A stretch of DNA of 64,000 nt from Desulfobulbaceae bacterium (GCA_026988015.1 JALSMA010000034.1:1-64000), one strand, 5' to 3'; shown: positions 48,982 to 58,257, numbered from the stretch's first letter. Notes: a model not told the origin generated them from the sequence alone. Made by a program: numbers and translations.

Positions 48982-50361
48982 ATGGAACCATTGGATGAAC
49001 GAAAAGACCAGATCCACCGCACCGGGGAGCAGCCCTTCACCCTAGTATGCAACAAAGATTCTCTCGCAGGTGCTGTGAGCCAGCGAGCCTGCGTGTTCTG
49101 TGGCTCCAGGGTGGTACTCTATCCCATTGCGGATGCTCTGCATCTGGTACATGGCCCTATCGGTTGTGCCGTCTACACCTGGGATATTCGGGGAGCACTA
49201 TCCTCAGGACCTGAGCTGCATCGCCTCTCATTCTCAACTGATCTCCAGGAGCTTGATGTGGTTTTCGGGGGTGAAAAAAAGCTCACTGCAGCTCTTCTTG
49301 AACTCATAGAGCGCCACGGCCCAAAGGCGGCCTTTGTTTATGCCACCTGTATTGTGGGTATCATTGGAGATGATGTTGAGGCTGTATGCCGAGAGGTGGA
49401 GAAAAAGAGCGGTATACCCGTTATTCCGGTTCAGTCTGAGGGATTCAAAGGAAATAAGCGGGCAGGGTACACAGCGGCCTGCAATGCCATGGCAAGGTTA
49501 ATCGGTACCGGGGATACAGAAGCTATCACCCCCCATTCCATTAACATTTTGGGTGACTTTAACCTGGCTGGAGAAATCTGGATGATCCGTGAGTATTTTG
49601 AGCGTATGGGAGTTGAGGTTGTGGCCAATATCACAGGTGATGGCCGGGTGGCTGACATCAGTCGTGCCCACGGCGCGGCTCTGAATGTCGTGCAGTGTTC
49701 CGGCTCCACCATGGATCTGGCCCGGATGATGGAAAGAGATTATACAATTCCATCAATCAGAGTTTCCTATTTCGGGGTGGAGGATATGGCCCAGGCCCTC
49801 TATGACGTGGCTGAGTTTTTCGAGGATGCTCCTGAAATTCTCGAACGGGCAAAGGATATCGTAAAAGGGGAGCTACAGGAACTTCTTCCAGAACTTGCTT
49901 TTTACAAGGAAGAACTTTCCGGAAAAAAGGCAGCCATCTACGTGGGCGGAACGTTCAAGGCTTTTTCACTGGTTAAGGCTTTTCGCCTCCTGGGGATGGA
50001 AGTGGTGATGGTGGGTTCTCAAACAGGGACAGAAGATGAGTACCGGGAACTAGCGGAAATCACAGATCCCGGGACCATCATCGTGGATGATACTAATCCC
50101 CTGGAGTTGACCAGCTTTCTGGAAGAAAAACGGGTTGATATCTTTGTCGGTGGGGTAAAAGAACGTCCCATTGCCTACAAACTCGGGGTGGGGTTTTGTG
50201 ATCATAACCATGAACGTAAAGAAGCCCTGGCCGGGTTTACAGGAATGCTCAATTTTGCCCGTGAGGTTCACTCATCAGTGATGAGTCCGGTGTGGCGTTT
50301 TACTCCCCAGAGAGAACGCCTTGATGCTGCAGAACCGCAGCTTCTGGCAGTCAATAATTAA
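48982..50361 (+). CDS. nifE: Nitrogenase FeMo-cofactor scaffold protein NifE
   Basis: NifD-like subunit of the NifEN scaffold on which the FeMo-cofactor precursor from NifB matures; cytoplasmic. ATG 48982 follows GAAGGA and gives 459 residues. The metal-cluster cysteines are at about 37 (QRACVFCG), 62 (GPIGCAVY) and 123 (YATCIVGIIGDD), the positions expected for NifE. Typical NifE segments such as GYTAACNAM and INILGDFNLAGE follow. The NifD-type cofactor-ligating His region is absent, separating it from NifD. It heads nifE-nifN-nifB and is divergent from urtA. Confidence 0.95.
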   Translation: MEPLDERKDQIHRTGEQPFTLVCNKDSLAGAVSQRACVFCGSRVVLYPIADALHLVHGPIGCAVYTWDIRGALSSGPELHRLSFSTDLQELDVVFGGEKKLTAALLELIERHGPKAAFVYATCIVGIIGDDVEAVCREVEKKSGIPVIPVQSEGFKGNKRAGYTAACNAMARLIGTGDTEAITPHSINILGDFNLAGEIWMIREYFERMGVEVVANITGDGRVADISRAHGAALNVVQCSGSTMDLARMMERDYTIPSIRVSYFGVEDMAQALYDVAEFFEDAPEILERAKDIVKGELQELLPELAFYKEELSGKKAAIYVGGTFKAFSLVKAFRLLGMEVVMVGSQTGTEDEYRELAEITDPGTIIVDDTNPLELTSFLEEKRVDIFVGGVKERPIAYKLGVGFCDHNHERKEALAGFTGMLNFAREVHSSVMSPVWRFTPQRERLDAAEPQLLAVNN

Positions 50362-50395
50362 TATTATGTAAGCTAAGCTATCAACAGGGAAAACC

Positions 50396-51751
50396 ATGTC
50401 AAAAAATCCTCGAAACTATGTTGCAACCACCAATGCCTGCAAACTCTGTACTCCGCTGGGGGCCACCTTGGCATTTAAGGGGATTGAGGGGGCTGTGCCG
50501 TATCTTCACGGTTCCCAAGGCTGTGCCACTTATATGCGCCGTTATATCATCAGTCACTTTAATGAACCAATAGATATTGCCTCCTCGTCACTGAGTGAAA
50601 AACACGCGGTTTATGGAGGTGGACCTAATCTTAAAATGGGACTTTTGAATGTGACTGAGAAGTACCATCCGGCCCTTATCGGTATCGCCACCACCTGTCT
50701 CACCGAGACCATTGGTGATGATGTGGCCATGTTTCTCAAGGAATATGATCAGGAGGTGGAGGGAGAAAAACCGCTCATGGTGCAGGTGGCCACCCCGAGC
50801 TACAGTGGCTCACACATGGAGGGGTTTCATGATGCCGTGACCTCTGTAGTAAAAACACTTGCCAGCAGGAAAGGAAGCCGGAATGCTGAGGTGAACCTGC
50901 TGCCTGGGTTTGTCTCCCCAGCAGATATTCGCTATCTCAAAGAAATACTCAGTGACTTTCAGATTTCTGCAACAGTTCTTCCTGATATATCAGATACCTT
51001 GGATGGCAGAGCAGCAGATGTATATGAGAAAATCCAGTCTGGTGGAACACCGCTGGATTCTATCTCTAACATGGGGAATGCACAGGCCACAGTGGAGTTT
51101 GGACACACCATGGGTTCTGAGAGCGGGGGACGAGTTTTGAAAGATCGTTTCGGGGTGGAGAATTTTTGTCTGGATATGCCCATGGGTATCAGTGCGACAG
51201 ATCTCTTTTTTGATCATTTGCAACGAATCAGTGGAACTCAGGTACCGGAGAAGTATTTGGCAGAACGGGGACGGCTGGTGGATTCCTATGTGGATGGTCA
51301 TAAGTATCTCTATGGGAAAAAGGCCATCGTGTATGGAGAAGAGGACCTGGTGGTAGGGCTTTGCGCATTGCTTGCAGAGATCGGGGTCATGCCCATGCTC
51401 TGTGCCTCGGGAGGAAAGAGTGGCAAGCTTAAAGAACGGATTTCTGCGGTAAGTGCATCTCTTTTGCCAGAGCCACCACATGTATTTGAAAACATGGATT
51501 TTTATGACATCAGTGAGCTCGCTGAGAAGATGGATCCGGATCTGATTGTTGGGAACTCCAAGGGGTACCCTCTAGCCAAAAAACTTTCCATCCCCCTCAT
51601 AAGAGTGGGATTTCCCATTCATGATCGCATGGGGGGACAGCGTATTCTCCATCTGGGATATAGAGGGGCACAGAATCTTTTTGATCTGGTGGTGAATGCA
51701 TGTATTGCGAGAAAACAGGAGCAGTCACCGGTTGGCTATTCATATATGTAA
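50396..51751 (+). CDS. nifN: Nitrogenase FeMo-cofactor scaffold protein NifN
   Basis: NifK-like partner of NifE, 451 residues. Cys15, Cys18 (NACKLCTPLGA) and Cys43 (HGSQGCATYMRRY) lie at the N-terminus with FNEPIDIASSSLSEKHAVYGG, all specific to NifN; later segments TTCLTETIGDD and VPEKYLAERGRLVDSYVDGHKYLYGK are standard. It starts 34 bases after nifE. The pair should form the NifEN heterotetramer. Confidence 0.95.
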   Translation: MSKNPRNYVATTNACKLCTPLGATLAFKGIEGAVPYLHGSQGCATYMRRYIISHFNEPIDIASSSLSEKHAVYGGGPNLKMGLLNVTEKYHPALIGIATTCLTETIGDDVAMFLKEYDQEVEGEKPLMVQVATPSYSGSHMEGFHDAVTSVVKTLASRKGSRNAEVNLLPGFVSPADIRYLKEILSDFQISATVLPDISDTLDGRAADVYEKIQSGGTPLDSISNMGNAQATVEFGHTMGSESGGRVLKDRFGVENFCLDMPMGISATDLFFDHLQRISGTQVPEKYLAERGRLVDSYVDGHKYLYGKKAIVYGEEDLVVGLCALLAEIGVMPMLCASGGKSGKLKERISAVSASLLPEPPHVFENMDFYDISELAEKMDPDLIVGNSKGYPLAKKLSIPLIRVGFPIHDRMGGQRILHLGYRGAQNLFDLVVNACIARKQEQSPVGYSYM

Positions 51752-51842
51752 AAACAAAATAAAATAGGGACTTTAGACAGATGGCTGTCTGCCGGATATT
51801 AGAGCACAAACATGAGAAAAGAGAAATTCAATGGAGTCTGTT

Positions 51843-53129
51843 ATGAATACAATAAATAATGCATCCCCTGACCTGTCACGCCACCCCTGTTTTAATGTTA
51901 AGGTAAAGGGGAAATTCGGGCGGGTTCATCTCCCCGTCGCTCCGAAGTGCAATATCAAGTGTAACTACTGTAATCGCAAGTATGACTGTGTCAATGAGTC
52001 AAGGCCTGGAGTGACCTCCACAATTCTCAGTCCGGAGCAGGCGCTGAGATACATAGACAAGGTTCTGGTGGCAGAACCACGTATCACTGTGGCGGGAATT
52101 GCAGGACCGGGAGATCCCTTTGCAAATGCCAATGAAACTCTGACCACCATGCAGTTGTTGCGGCAGAAATATCCGGATATTATCCTTTGTTTATCAAGCA
52201 ATGGTCTTGGTCTTGCTCCCTATGTGGATGAGGTGGCAGATATCGGGGTTTCCCATGTCACTGTCACGGTAAACGGTATAGATCCAGAGATTACAAAGAA
52301 TATCTACTCTTTTGTAAGAGACGGCAAGGTTATTTATCAGGGTGTTCAGGCTGCAGAACTTCTTCTGGCGCGGCAATTCAAGGCCATAGAGAAACTTAAG
52401 GCCAGGGGGGTAACGGTGAAGATCAACTTCATAACCATTCCTGGAGTGAACGATCATCACGCAGAAGATACAGCGGCTGTCATGGCAGCTATGGGGGTGG
52501 ATCTTTTCAATTGCATGGCCATGCTTCCCAATGCTGAGACCCCATTTGCTGATCTTTCCGAGCCCGATAAACCTCTGATGAACACACTGCGCAACAGCTG
52601 CGAAAAGCATCTTCCCCAGATGAGGCACTGTAAACGTTGTCGGGCGGATGCTGTGGGCCTTCTGGGCAGGGATAAGTCTACGGAGATGGCAGGATGCCTG
52701 AACGCTTGTGCCACCATGCCGGCATCTTCTGTAAAGGTACGGCCCTATGTGGCTGTGGCCAGTCTTGAAGGAATGCTTGTTAACCAGCATCTGGGCGAGA
52801 CCAGGAAATTCCTGATATATACCAGAACGGAGAAGGGGTATGATCTGGTTGAGGAACGCCCGGCACCACCTCCCGGAGGGGGGATCGGGCGCTGGGAGGC
52901 GATGACAAGAATTTTTCATGATTGCCGAGCCGTTCTGGTGAGCGATATGGGAATATCACCAAAGGAGGTGTTTCACAGGGCCGGTATTGATCCAGTCACC
53001 ATGTCTGGATTTATCGAGGCTGGTCTTGATGCGGTCTACACAGGAAAGGGGAGAGCATCGCTGAAAAAAAGGACGAAAAAGAGTTGCGGAACAGCACAGT
53101 GCATGGGAACAGGGAGCGGTTGCGGTTGA
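51843..53129 (+). CDS. nifB: Nitrogenase cofactor biosynthesis protein NifB (radical SAM + NifX-like)
   Basis: Radical SAM enzyme that builds the 8Fe core NifB-co with its central carbide. ATG 51843 is chosen because GGAG lies six bases upstream; ATG 51831 would add four residues. Cys36, Cys40 and Cys43 form the CxxxCxxC SAM cluster in APKCNIKCNYC, AGPGDPFAN is the SAM-binding segment, and RHCKRCRADAVGLLGRD supplies additional cluster ligands. From about residue 300 a NifX/NafY-like domain follows (VAVASLEGMLVNQHLGE), making the two-domain form. The C-terminus is Lys- and Cys-rich (KKSCGTAQCMGTGSGCG). It is third in nifENB. Confidence 0.95.
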   Translation: MNTINNASPDLSRHPCFNVKVKGKFGRVHLPVAPKCNIKCNYCNRKYDCVNESRPGVTSTILSPEQALRYIDKVLVAEPRITVAGIAGPGDPFANANETLTTMQLLRQKYPDIILCLSSNGLGLAPYVDEVADIGVSHVTVTVNGIDPEITKNIYSFVRDGKVIYQGVQAAELLLARQFKAIEKLKARGVTVKINFITIPGVNDHHAEDTAAVMAAMGVDLFNCMAMLPNAETPFADLSEPDKPLMNTLRNSCEKHLPQMRHCKRCRADAVGLLGRDKSTEMAGCLNACATMPASSVKVRPYVAVASLEGMLVNQHLGETRKFLIYTRTEKGYDLVEERPAPPPGGGIGRWEAMTRIFHDCRAVLVSDMGISPKEVFHRAGIDPVTMSGFIEAGLDAVYTGKGRASLKKRTKKSCGTAQCMGTGSGCG

Positions 53130-53304
53130 ATGTTATGTTTCTTGCTATTACGTTGAATGGCGAGGTTTTTTGGGTAACATATTGATGGAAAAATGGATTT
53201 ACCTTGACCCTTTACTGTGGGAAAAGGTAAGAAAGGAGGAGTAAAAAAAAATCTGTCCATTAGTTCCCGAGGCAGAGATAATCCTAAATACGTGAAAGGT
53301 AAAA

Positions 53305-53655
53305 ATGGCGAGTAGAGTTCATCTCCAAAGTTTTTTAATGAAGTTATGTGTCCTGGCAGCGCTCGGTTTTTTGACTGCTTGTAGCCAGAGAATGTACGGA
53401 GTGGTAAAGGTTGAATCCATTCCCCCCGGCGCCGAGGTCATTAATTTAAAAGATGATACCCACCTTGGAATGACCCCGCTGCTGGTGACCTGGGAGAGCG
53501 ATGATGAAGACACAAGGCACGCTACGGTGGAGTTGCGTAAGGTCGGATATGTAGAGGAAATAGCCTCTTTCTGGGTGAAACTTCGTCATAAAACAAAGGA
53601 TGCTGCCATTGCCGAGCCTCAGTCTGTAACCATTGAACTCAAAAAAAAGAAATAG
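53305..53655 (+). CDS. Small lipoprotein with PEGA-like domain
   Basis: A 116-residue predicted lipoprotein with lipobox LTAC (Cys26). The mature part has the PEGA-type strand pattern VESIPPGAEVIN...LGMTPLLVTWE, as found in cell-surface proteins. AAAGG precedes ATG 53305. It is followed after nine bases by another small lipoprotein gene with a related VPKGAHVLY segment, suggesting an old duplication. Function unknown. Confidence 0.75.
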   Translation: MASRVHLQSFLMKLCVLAALGFLTACSQRMYGVVKVESIPPGAEVINLKDDTHLGMTPLLVTWESDDEDTRHATVELRKVGYVEEIASFWVKLRHKTKDAAIAEPQSVTIELKKKK

Positions 53656-53664
53656 AGGATACCG

Positions 53665-54066
53665 ATGAACAACAATAAATACTGTCAGGTTTTTTTTCGT
53701 TGTGCGTGGCTGGCGGTACTCTTGATAGTTCTTGTTTCCCTGCCAGGGTGCTCAGGCCAGAAAACGGTTAAATTTAAGATCAACTCTGTACCTAAAGGTG
53801 CTCATGTTTTGTATCAGGTGGTAGGTGGTAGTAACTCCTGCCAGGGCCAGTGGATTTATCTGGGTAGCACCCCGGTTCAGGGAGTACGGAAGTTTGATGA
53901 AAAACAGCTTGAGGGAACTGATAAGGTGATCCTCAAAATTATGAACAGCGGTTATTACGACCAGACCAAGGAATGGGATGGCCCCGGATTCTGGGAAGAG
54001 ATTGAAGAGCGTGAGGTCGTTTTCTGGACTCCGGATCTGGTTCCGGCACCAATAGAAGAAAAGTAG
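53665..54066 (+). CDS. Small lipoprotein, hypothetical
   Basis: A 133-residue predicted lipoprotein; the signal ends at LPGC (Cys29). The mature part starts with KINSVPKGAHVLYQVVGG, similar to the preceding PEGA-like lipoprotein, and then has an aromatic, acidic C-terminus (EWDGPGFWEEIEEREVVFW). It sits nine bases behind that gene and is probably co-expressed. Function unknown; an envelope role is inferred only from the lipobox. Confidence 0.75.
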   Translation: MNNNKYCQVFFRCAWLAVLLIVLVSLPGCSGQKTVKFKINSVPKGAHVLYQVVGGSNSCQGQWIYLGSTPVQGVRKFDEKQLEGTDKVILKIMNSGYYDQTKEWDGPGFWEEIEEREVVFWTPDLVPAPIEEK

Positions 54067-54084
54067 AATACTCAGGATTGTCAT

Positions 54085-54300
54085 ATGTATCTACCCGCCT
54101 TGGCAAGGGATCTTTATAAGAGTCAGAAAGCAGTGGAGGCTCTTGAGCTGATTTTGCGGGAGACTGCAGCATCTGAGCAGAATGCAGTGAAGGAAGAGCT
54201 GCGTCAGGCAAGGTCCGAACTTACCCAGTTGAAAAATATCTTGGAAGGACGGAAAGAGCATTCCAGGGCCTCTTTCTATAAGCCCGGGCCTCGTTTTTAG
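54085..54300 (+). CDS. Small coiled-coil protein, hypothetical (71 aa)
   Basis: A 71-residue frame (MYLPALARDLYKSQKAVEALE...) with AGGA eight bases before the ATG and a heptad-like, Glu/Lys/Leu-rich central helix ending in a basic tail. It starts 18 bases after the second lipoprotein gene. No cysteine, signal or membrane segment. The ribosome site and composition favour a real gene, but the family is not recognised. Confidence 0.5.
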   Translation: MYLPALARDLYKSQKAVEALELILRETAASEQNAVKEELRQARSELTQLKNILEGRKEHSRASFYKPGPRF

Positions 54301-54826
54301 GTTCTTTGCAGTGCATAGTCTTCTTGAAATATCGTTTCAGGAAAGTCAAACCTGACACTTTTGTACTCTTTTATATCATGGCCACATTTGATGGCCTCGT
54401 AAAACGGTCAATTGATAGATGGTTAAGTAAAAAACTTCAGATGCGAGGCGCGTATTGTTTGTTTTATTACGATGCCATCACATTTAATCAAAAGTCGTCC
54501 CAGTGATAGTCATTAATGTTTCCTCAGATACACCTGAATCCGTGGGTGTTCGATGGGGCGGGATCATTTCTGTGAGGAAAATCCACTCCAGTGGCAGGGC
54601 AGACAGAGTTTTGCATCTAAGTTTCTGATGAAACAGTTGATGATGTTCTCGATGTTGTCACGTCTTCCAGGATTTTTTTCCGTCTGTATTGTCTTTTTAG
54701 ATCTCTATGCGGTATGCTTTTATTACGTAGTGGTTATTTGGTGTTTTTTTACTTGTCATTCTGGAAGGATCTGACTATCTATTGATACGCAACAATGGTT
54801 GCATAAATCGTTAGGATATCAAAACC
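54301..54826. other. Long intergenic region with inverted-repeat element
   Basis: About 526 bases with no supported gene; open frames here have odd composition and poor starts. It contains the imperfect inverted repeat annotated separately at 54384-54487. The last 50 bases provide AGGA before the adenylate cyclase start. Confidence 0.4.
54384..54487. repeat. Imperfect inverted-repeat (REP/MITE-like) element
   Basis: The left arm includes TTTGATGGCCTCGTAA (from about 54387) and the right arm, read on the other strand, includes TGTGATGGCATCGTAA (to about 54484); arms differ at a few positions and are about 55 bases apart. The GATGGC-TCGTAA core is one I associate with dispersed repeats of Desulfobacterota genomes, from memory only. 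Only one copy is seen in this window. Confidence 0.4.
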
Positions 54827-56002
54827 ATGCATGATGCTGCAGAAATGAAATTATTACAGAATCAACAGAATATCAGCTTCTACCGAAAAATAAGGATAAG
54901 TCTTGCTTTGATGGGGATTATTCCCTTTCTTTCAGCCGCCTACTTTTTTATCCAGAGAGATAATATTTCCAGTACCCTTGTTACTCTCTGCTCAGCATTG
55001 GTGCTTTTTTGCATACTTGTGGGGTTCACTCTGTTGAGAAACTCTTCAGATCAGATGCAGGCATTGGCTCAGAAGACTGCAATAGCAACAAAATTCGGGG
55101 AACTCCCCCAACCTCTTGATATTAATGTTGAAGGAGAGTTAAAGGATATTGCAACAAATTTTAATGTTGTTGTTGAGCGGCTTAACAAGGCCAATCGTGA
55201 TATTCAGAGTAGGAGTTTTCAGTTGCAGGAGTTTGCAAGCGACCTGTCCGAGTCATACGAACATCTTGAAAGGGAAAATCGACTTCGTAATCAGCTGTGT
55301 CGCTATGTCGGAAGGGATCTCGTTGAGAAGTTGATGGTTTCAAGAGATGGGCAGCTCCTCAAGAATGAAAGAAAAAATGTAACCATCATGTTTGCTGATA
55401 TCCGCTCTTTCACTGCAATTTCGGAACACATGGAGCCTGAAAAGGTTGTTGCCATGCTCAATGAGTATTTTTCCGTGATGATTGATATCCTTTTCAAGCA
55501 TAACGGTATGCTTGATAAGTTTGTGGGAGATCAGATTATGGCCGTATTTGGCCATATGTCCAACGAGAAAAGTGGTGCCAGATCTGCGGTGCGAGCGGCC
55601 CTTGAGATGCAGAAGGCAACAGCTGTTCTTATGAGAAAGCGGGCAGCACGGGGCCAGCCCACGTTTACAATCGGTATTGGTATCAACACAGGCAGTGCCA
55701 TTTTAGCCAGCGTCGGGTCTGAAAACAGAAAGGACTATACAGTTATCGGTGACACTGTGAACACTGCAGCACGTCTTGAGAGTCATGCGTCGGGGCGGGA
55801 AATTGTCATTGGTGAGCGCACCGGCATTCACCTTCCTAAGAAGTTGCCTCGTGGTACCAGGCAGGAGCTGAAGATGAAAAATCGTTCTGAACCACTTTCC
55901 TGCTACACCTTGATCCCCAAGGGAAATAAAGTGGTGAAGATAGTGAAAAGACCTAAATCGTCTTCTGTGAAGGTTATTCCTCCTGTACAGGCTGCTTGCT
56001 GA
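54827..56002 (+). CDS. Membrane-bound class III adenylate cyclase
   Basis: A 391-residue protein: two membrane helices (about 22-42 and 49-71), a HAMP-like/coiled-coil linker (75-160) and a class III nucleotide cyclase domain (180-350). Metal-binding Asp191 (FADIRSF) and Asp235 (KFVGDQ) are present, Lys231 is in the purine-specifying position, and Asn312/Arg316 (VNTAAR) are the transition-state residues, so it should make cAMP. There is almost no periplasmic domain, so input may come through the membrane part. The gene end overlaps that of the convergent CysZ-like gene by 29 bases. Confidence 0.88.
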   Translation: MHDAAEMKLLQNQQNISFYRKIRISLALMGIIPFLSAAYFFIQRDNISSTLVTLCSALVLFCILVGFTLLRNSSDQMQALAQKTAIATKFGELPQPLDINVEGELKDIATNFNVVVERLNKANRDIQSRSFQLQEFASDLSESYEHLERENRLRNQLCRYVGRDLVEKLMVSRDGQLLKNERKNVTIMFADIRSFTAISEHMEPEKVVAMLNEYFSVMIDILFKHNGMLDKFVGDQIMAVFGHMSNEKSGARSAVRAALEMQKATAVLMRKRAARGQPTFTIGIGINTGSAILASVGSENRKDYTVIGDTVNTAARLESHASGREIVIGERTGIHLPKKLPRGTRQELKMKNRSEPLSCYTLIPKGNKVVKIVKRPKSSSVKVIPPVQAAC

Positions 56003-56768
56003 GCTCATTCTTTTTGCCTTTTTCGATGGCCACAAAGTTGAGTGTACTGTGCACGGTCATTAGCGGAAAGATCATGGCAATAAAAAAAATGTTCAGCAAA
56101 GGGATCAGGCTGAGCAGAGCCGGTAGGATTCCCAGTCGCAGTGATTGTTTGTTGTTGGCCTTCAGCCAGGAAATTTTTTGTCCAAGGCTCCAGCGTCTGC
56201 GGGAACTTGGATAGTCAACAAACATCAAAGCTGAGTAGTAGGTGTAAAGTAGGAGCACAATAATCTGTCCCACTCCTGGGATAAAGTTGGCAATCAATGC
56301 CGCAATCGTTACTGCTATACCAAAAATTCCTATCTTAATCCCTTCCCAGAGATCAATGAGCAGTCCTTTGATGTTCAGTGCCGCATCTGGTTCGAAATTT
56401 TCTCCAGCATGCCTTTTTTCCGTTGCGGTACTTAGAAAAACATAGCCCGGTGCCGAGAGGCTGTAGGCTATGAGAAAGGCAACATAAAAAGCCACCACCC
56501 TGCTTATAATCAGAAAACCCCAGTGCATGACCTCCCAGCCCAGATACTTTGTCCAGCCCCAGATACCGATGGCTTCCGGTTGTATCAGAAAGAAGCTGCC
56601 GGTGAGACTGTCAACGAGATCAACGGTGAGGAAGTATCCAGCCCAGGTAAATGCAGCTGTGACAAGTACCAGGATAGCACTCCATGCCAGCAGATTTCTG
56701 GAGCGCAGTAAGAAGGCAAAAGAATAGGAGAGTGGTATCCATTGTGTGGTGGGCGTTGTATTTTTCAT
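55974..56768 (-). CDS. EI24/CysZ-like membrane protein
   Basis: A 264-residue inner-membrane protein with about six hydrophobic segments and the central motif LIANFIPGVGQIIVLLLYTYYSALMFVDYP, together with RRRWSLGQKISWLKANNKQSLRLG, typical of the EI24 (CysZ/YhjD-like) domain. CysZ members import sulfate, but many homologues are uncharacterised, so the sulfate role is only a possibility. The 3' end overlaps the adenylate cyclase gene by 29 bases. Confidence 0.8.
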   Translation of the reverse strand: MKNTTPTTQWIPLSYSFAFLLRSRNLLAWSAILVLVTAAFTWAGYFLTVDLVDSLTGSFFLIQPEAIGIWGWTKYLGWEVMHWGFLIISRVVAFYVAFLIAYSLSAPGYVFLSTATEKRHAGENFEPDAALNIKGLLIDLWEGIKIGIFGIAVTIAALIANFIPGVGQIIVLLLYTYYSALMFVDYPSSRRRWSLGQKISWLKANNKQSLRLGILPALLSLIPLLNIFFIAMIFPLMTVHSTLNFVAIEKGKKNELSKQPVQEE

Positions 56769-56887
56769 GGTGAATATAATAGGGCTTTTAATGCTGTGAG
56801 TAAAGGGGGGATCTGTTCTTTTTCCCGAGACAGCTTTGTGCTACTATGATGAAGAAATAATATCTCGCTGAAGGAGCATGGAAGGGG

Positions 56888-58252
56888 ATGGTAAAAAAAC
56901 AGGAAACAGCTTTTGTATGCACCGATTGTGGAGCAGATTTCAGCCGCTGGCTGGGGCAGTGCAGTGTCTGTAAAGAGTGGAATACCGTCAAGGAAGTTCG
57001 GCTGGGAAAACCTTCTGTCAGTCGTCGGTCTGCCGGGTATAGCGGCAGGCAGTCTGCTGTTCAGCTGTTAGCTGAGGTTGACAGAAGTCGTTCTGAAAGG
57101 CTATCAACGGGGATTGACGAATTTGATCGGGTACTGGGGCTGGGAATAGTCTGCGGATCAGTGGTGCTTATTGGCGGGGCACCGGGAGCCGGCAAATCGA
57201 CCCTGCTTCTTCAGGCACTGGCAAAGAGTGCAGTCTCAGGTATCACGGTACTCTATGTTTCCGGTGAGGAATCTCCACAACAGATTGCGGATCGTGCAGA
57301 TCGTCTTGACCTGCCTGCTGATAATATAAGGATGCTTGCCGAGACATCGGTTGAAGAGATTTGTGCCGTGATGGACAGGGAGCAGCCACGACTGGTGGTG
57401 ATTGATTCCATACAGGTGGTACACTCGAAGGCTTCTGATTCTGCACCGGGTTCCATTTCTCAGGTGCGTGAGTCTGCTGCAATTCTTACCCGGTATGCTA
57501 AGGAGACCAATACCTCTGTTTTCATGGTTGGTCATGTCACCAAAGATCAGTCTCTGGCAGGTCCCATGACGCTGAGTCATATTGTGGATGCACAAGTTGT
57601 GCTTTCATCCACCGATGATGCGAGATATCGTATTTTACGGGCTGACAAGAACCGTTTTGGCAGTGTGGGAGAGCTTGGGTTTTTTGCCATGACCGACAGG
57701 GGGTTGAAAGAGGTCAAAAATCCCTCTGCAATGTTTTTGTCACGATCTGACACGCCAGCATCAGGCAGTGCAGTGACAGTGGTGTGGGAAGGGACCCGGC
57801 CACTGCTGGTTGAGATACAGGCGCTGGTCACGGAAAGCCAGTCGGGGAACCCGAGGCGCCTCGCGGTGGGTATGGATCAGAACAGAATTGCCATGTTGCT
57901 GGCTGTTCTTGCCAAACATGGCGGTCTGGCCACAGCAAGTGATGAAGTTTATGTAAATGTGGTGGGGGGGATTCGGGTCACTGAGACCAGTTCCGACCTT
58001 GCCGCAATGGTGGGCATAGTGTCAAGTCTACAGGACAGGGTGATTCCCCATGAGGCTCTTTTTTTTGGGGAAATCGGTCTTAGCGGTGAGATCAGACCAG
58101 TTGCCAATGGAGAGGCCAGGCTGAAAGAGGCTGCAAAGCATGGCTTTCGCAAGGCAGTGATACCCAAGGCCAATGCTCCGCAAAAGCTGGTGAAGGGCCT
58201 GGAAATTGTGGCAGTTTCCAGTCTGGCTGAAGTTCTTGAGGCTATGTATTGA
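56888..58252 (+). CDS. radA: DNA repair protein RadA (Sms)
   Basis: RecA-like branch-migration ATPase, 454 residues. A zinc finger with Cys11, Cys14, Cys25 and Cys28 opens the protein; the P-loop GGAPGAGKST is at about 96-105; the RadA-specific KNRFGSVGE motif lies in the middle; and the C-terminal Lon-like domain contains VNVVGGIRVTETSSDLA and LFFGEIGLSGEIRPV. The stop is five bases from that of the convergent PepSY gene. Standard length; no anomalies. Confidence 0.96.
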   Translation: MVKKQETAFVCTDCGADFSRWLGQCSVCKEWNTVKEVRLGKPSVSRRSAGYSGRQSAVQLLAEVDRSRSERLSTGIDEFDRVLGLGIVCGSVVLIGGAPGAGKSTLLLQALAKSAVSGITVLYVSGEESPQQIADRADRLDLPADNIRMLAETSVEEICAVMDREQPRLVVIDSIQVVHSKASDSAPGSISQVRESAAILTRYAKETNTSVFMVGHVTKDQSLAGPMTLSHIVDAQVVLSSTDDARYRILRADKNRFGSVGELGFFAMTDRGLKEVKNPSAMFLSRSDTPASGSAVTVVWEGTRPLLVEIQALVTESQSGNPRRLAVGMDQNRIAMLLAVLAKHGGLATASDEVYVNVVGGIRVTETSSDLAAMVGIVSSLQDRVIPHEALFFGEIGLSGEIRPVANGEARLKEAAKHGFRKAVIPKANAPQKLVKGLEIVAVSSLAEVLEAMY

Positions 58253-58257
58253 CGGGG

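Noticed and set aside
51775-51790. AGACAG/CTGTCT hairpin between nifN and nifB as a terminator
   Set aside because: Six-pair stem without a T-run; nifB is probably read through from nifEN.
54553-54774. Open frame of 73 codons upstream of the adenylate cyclase
   Set aside because: Composition is unlike the neighbours, no ribosome site, and it looks like translated non-coding DNA.
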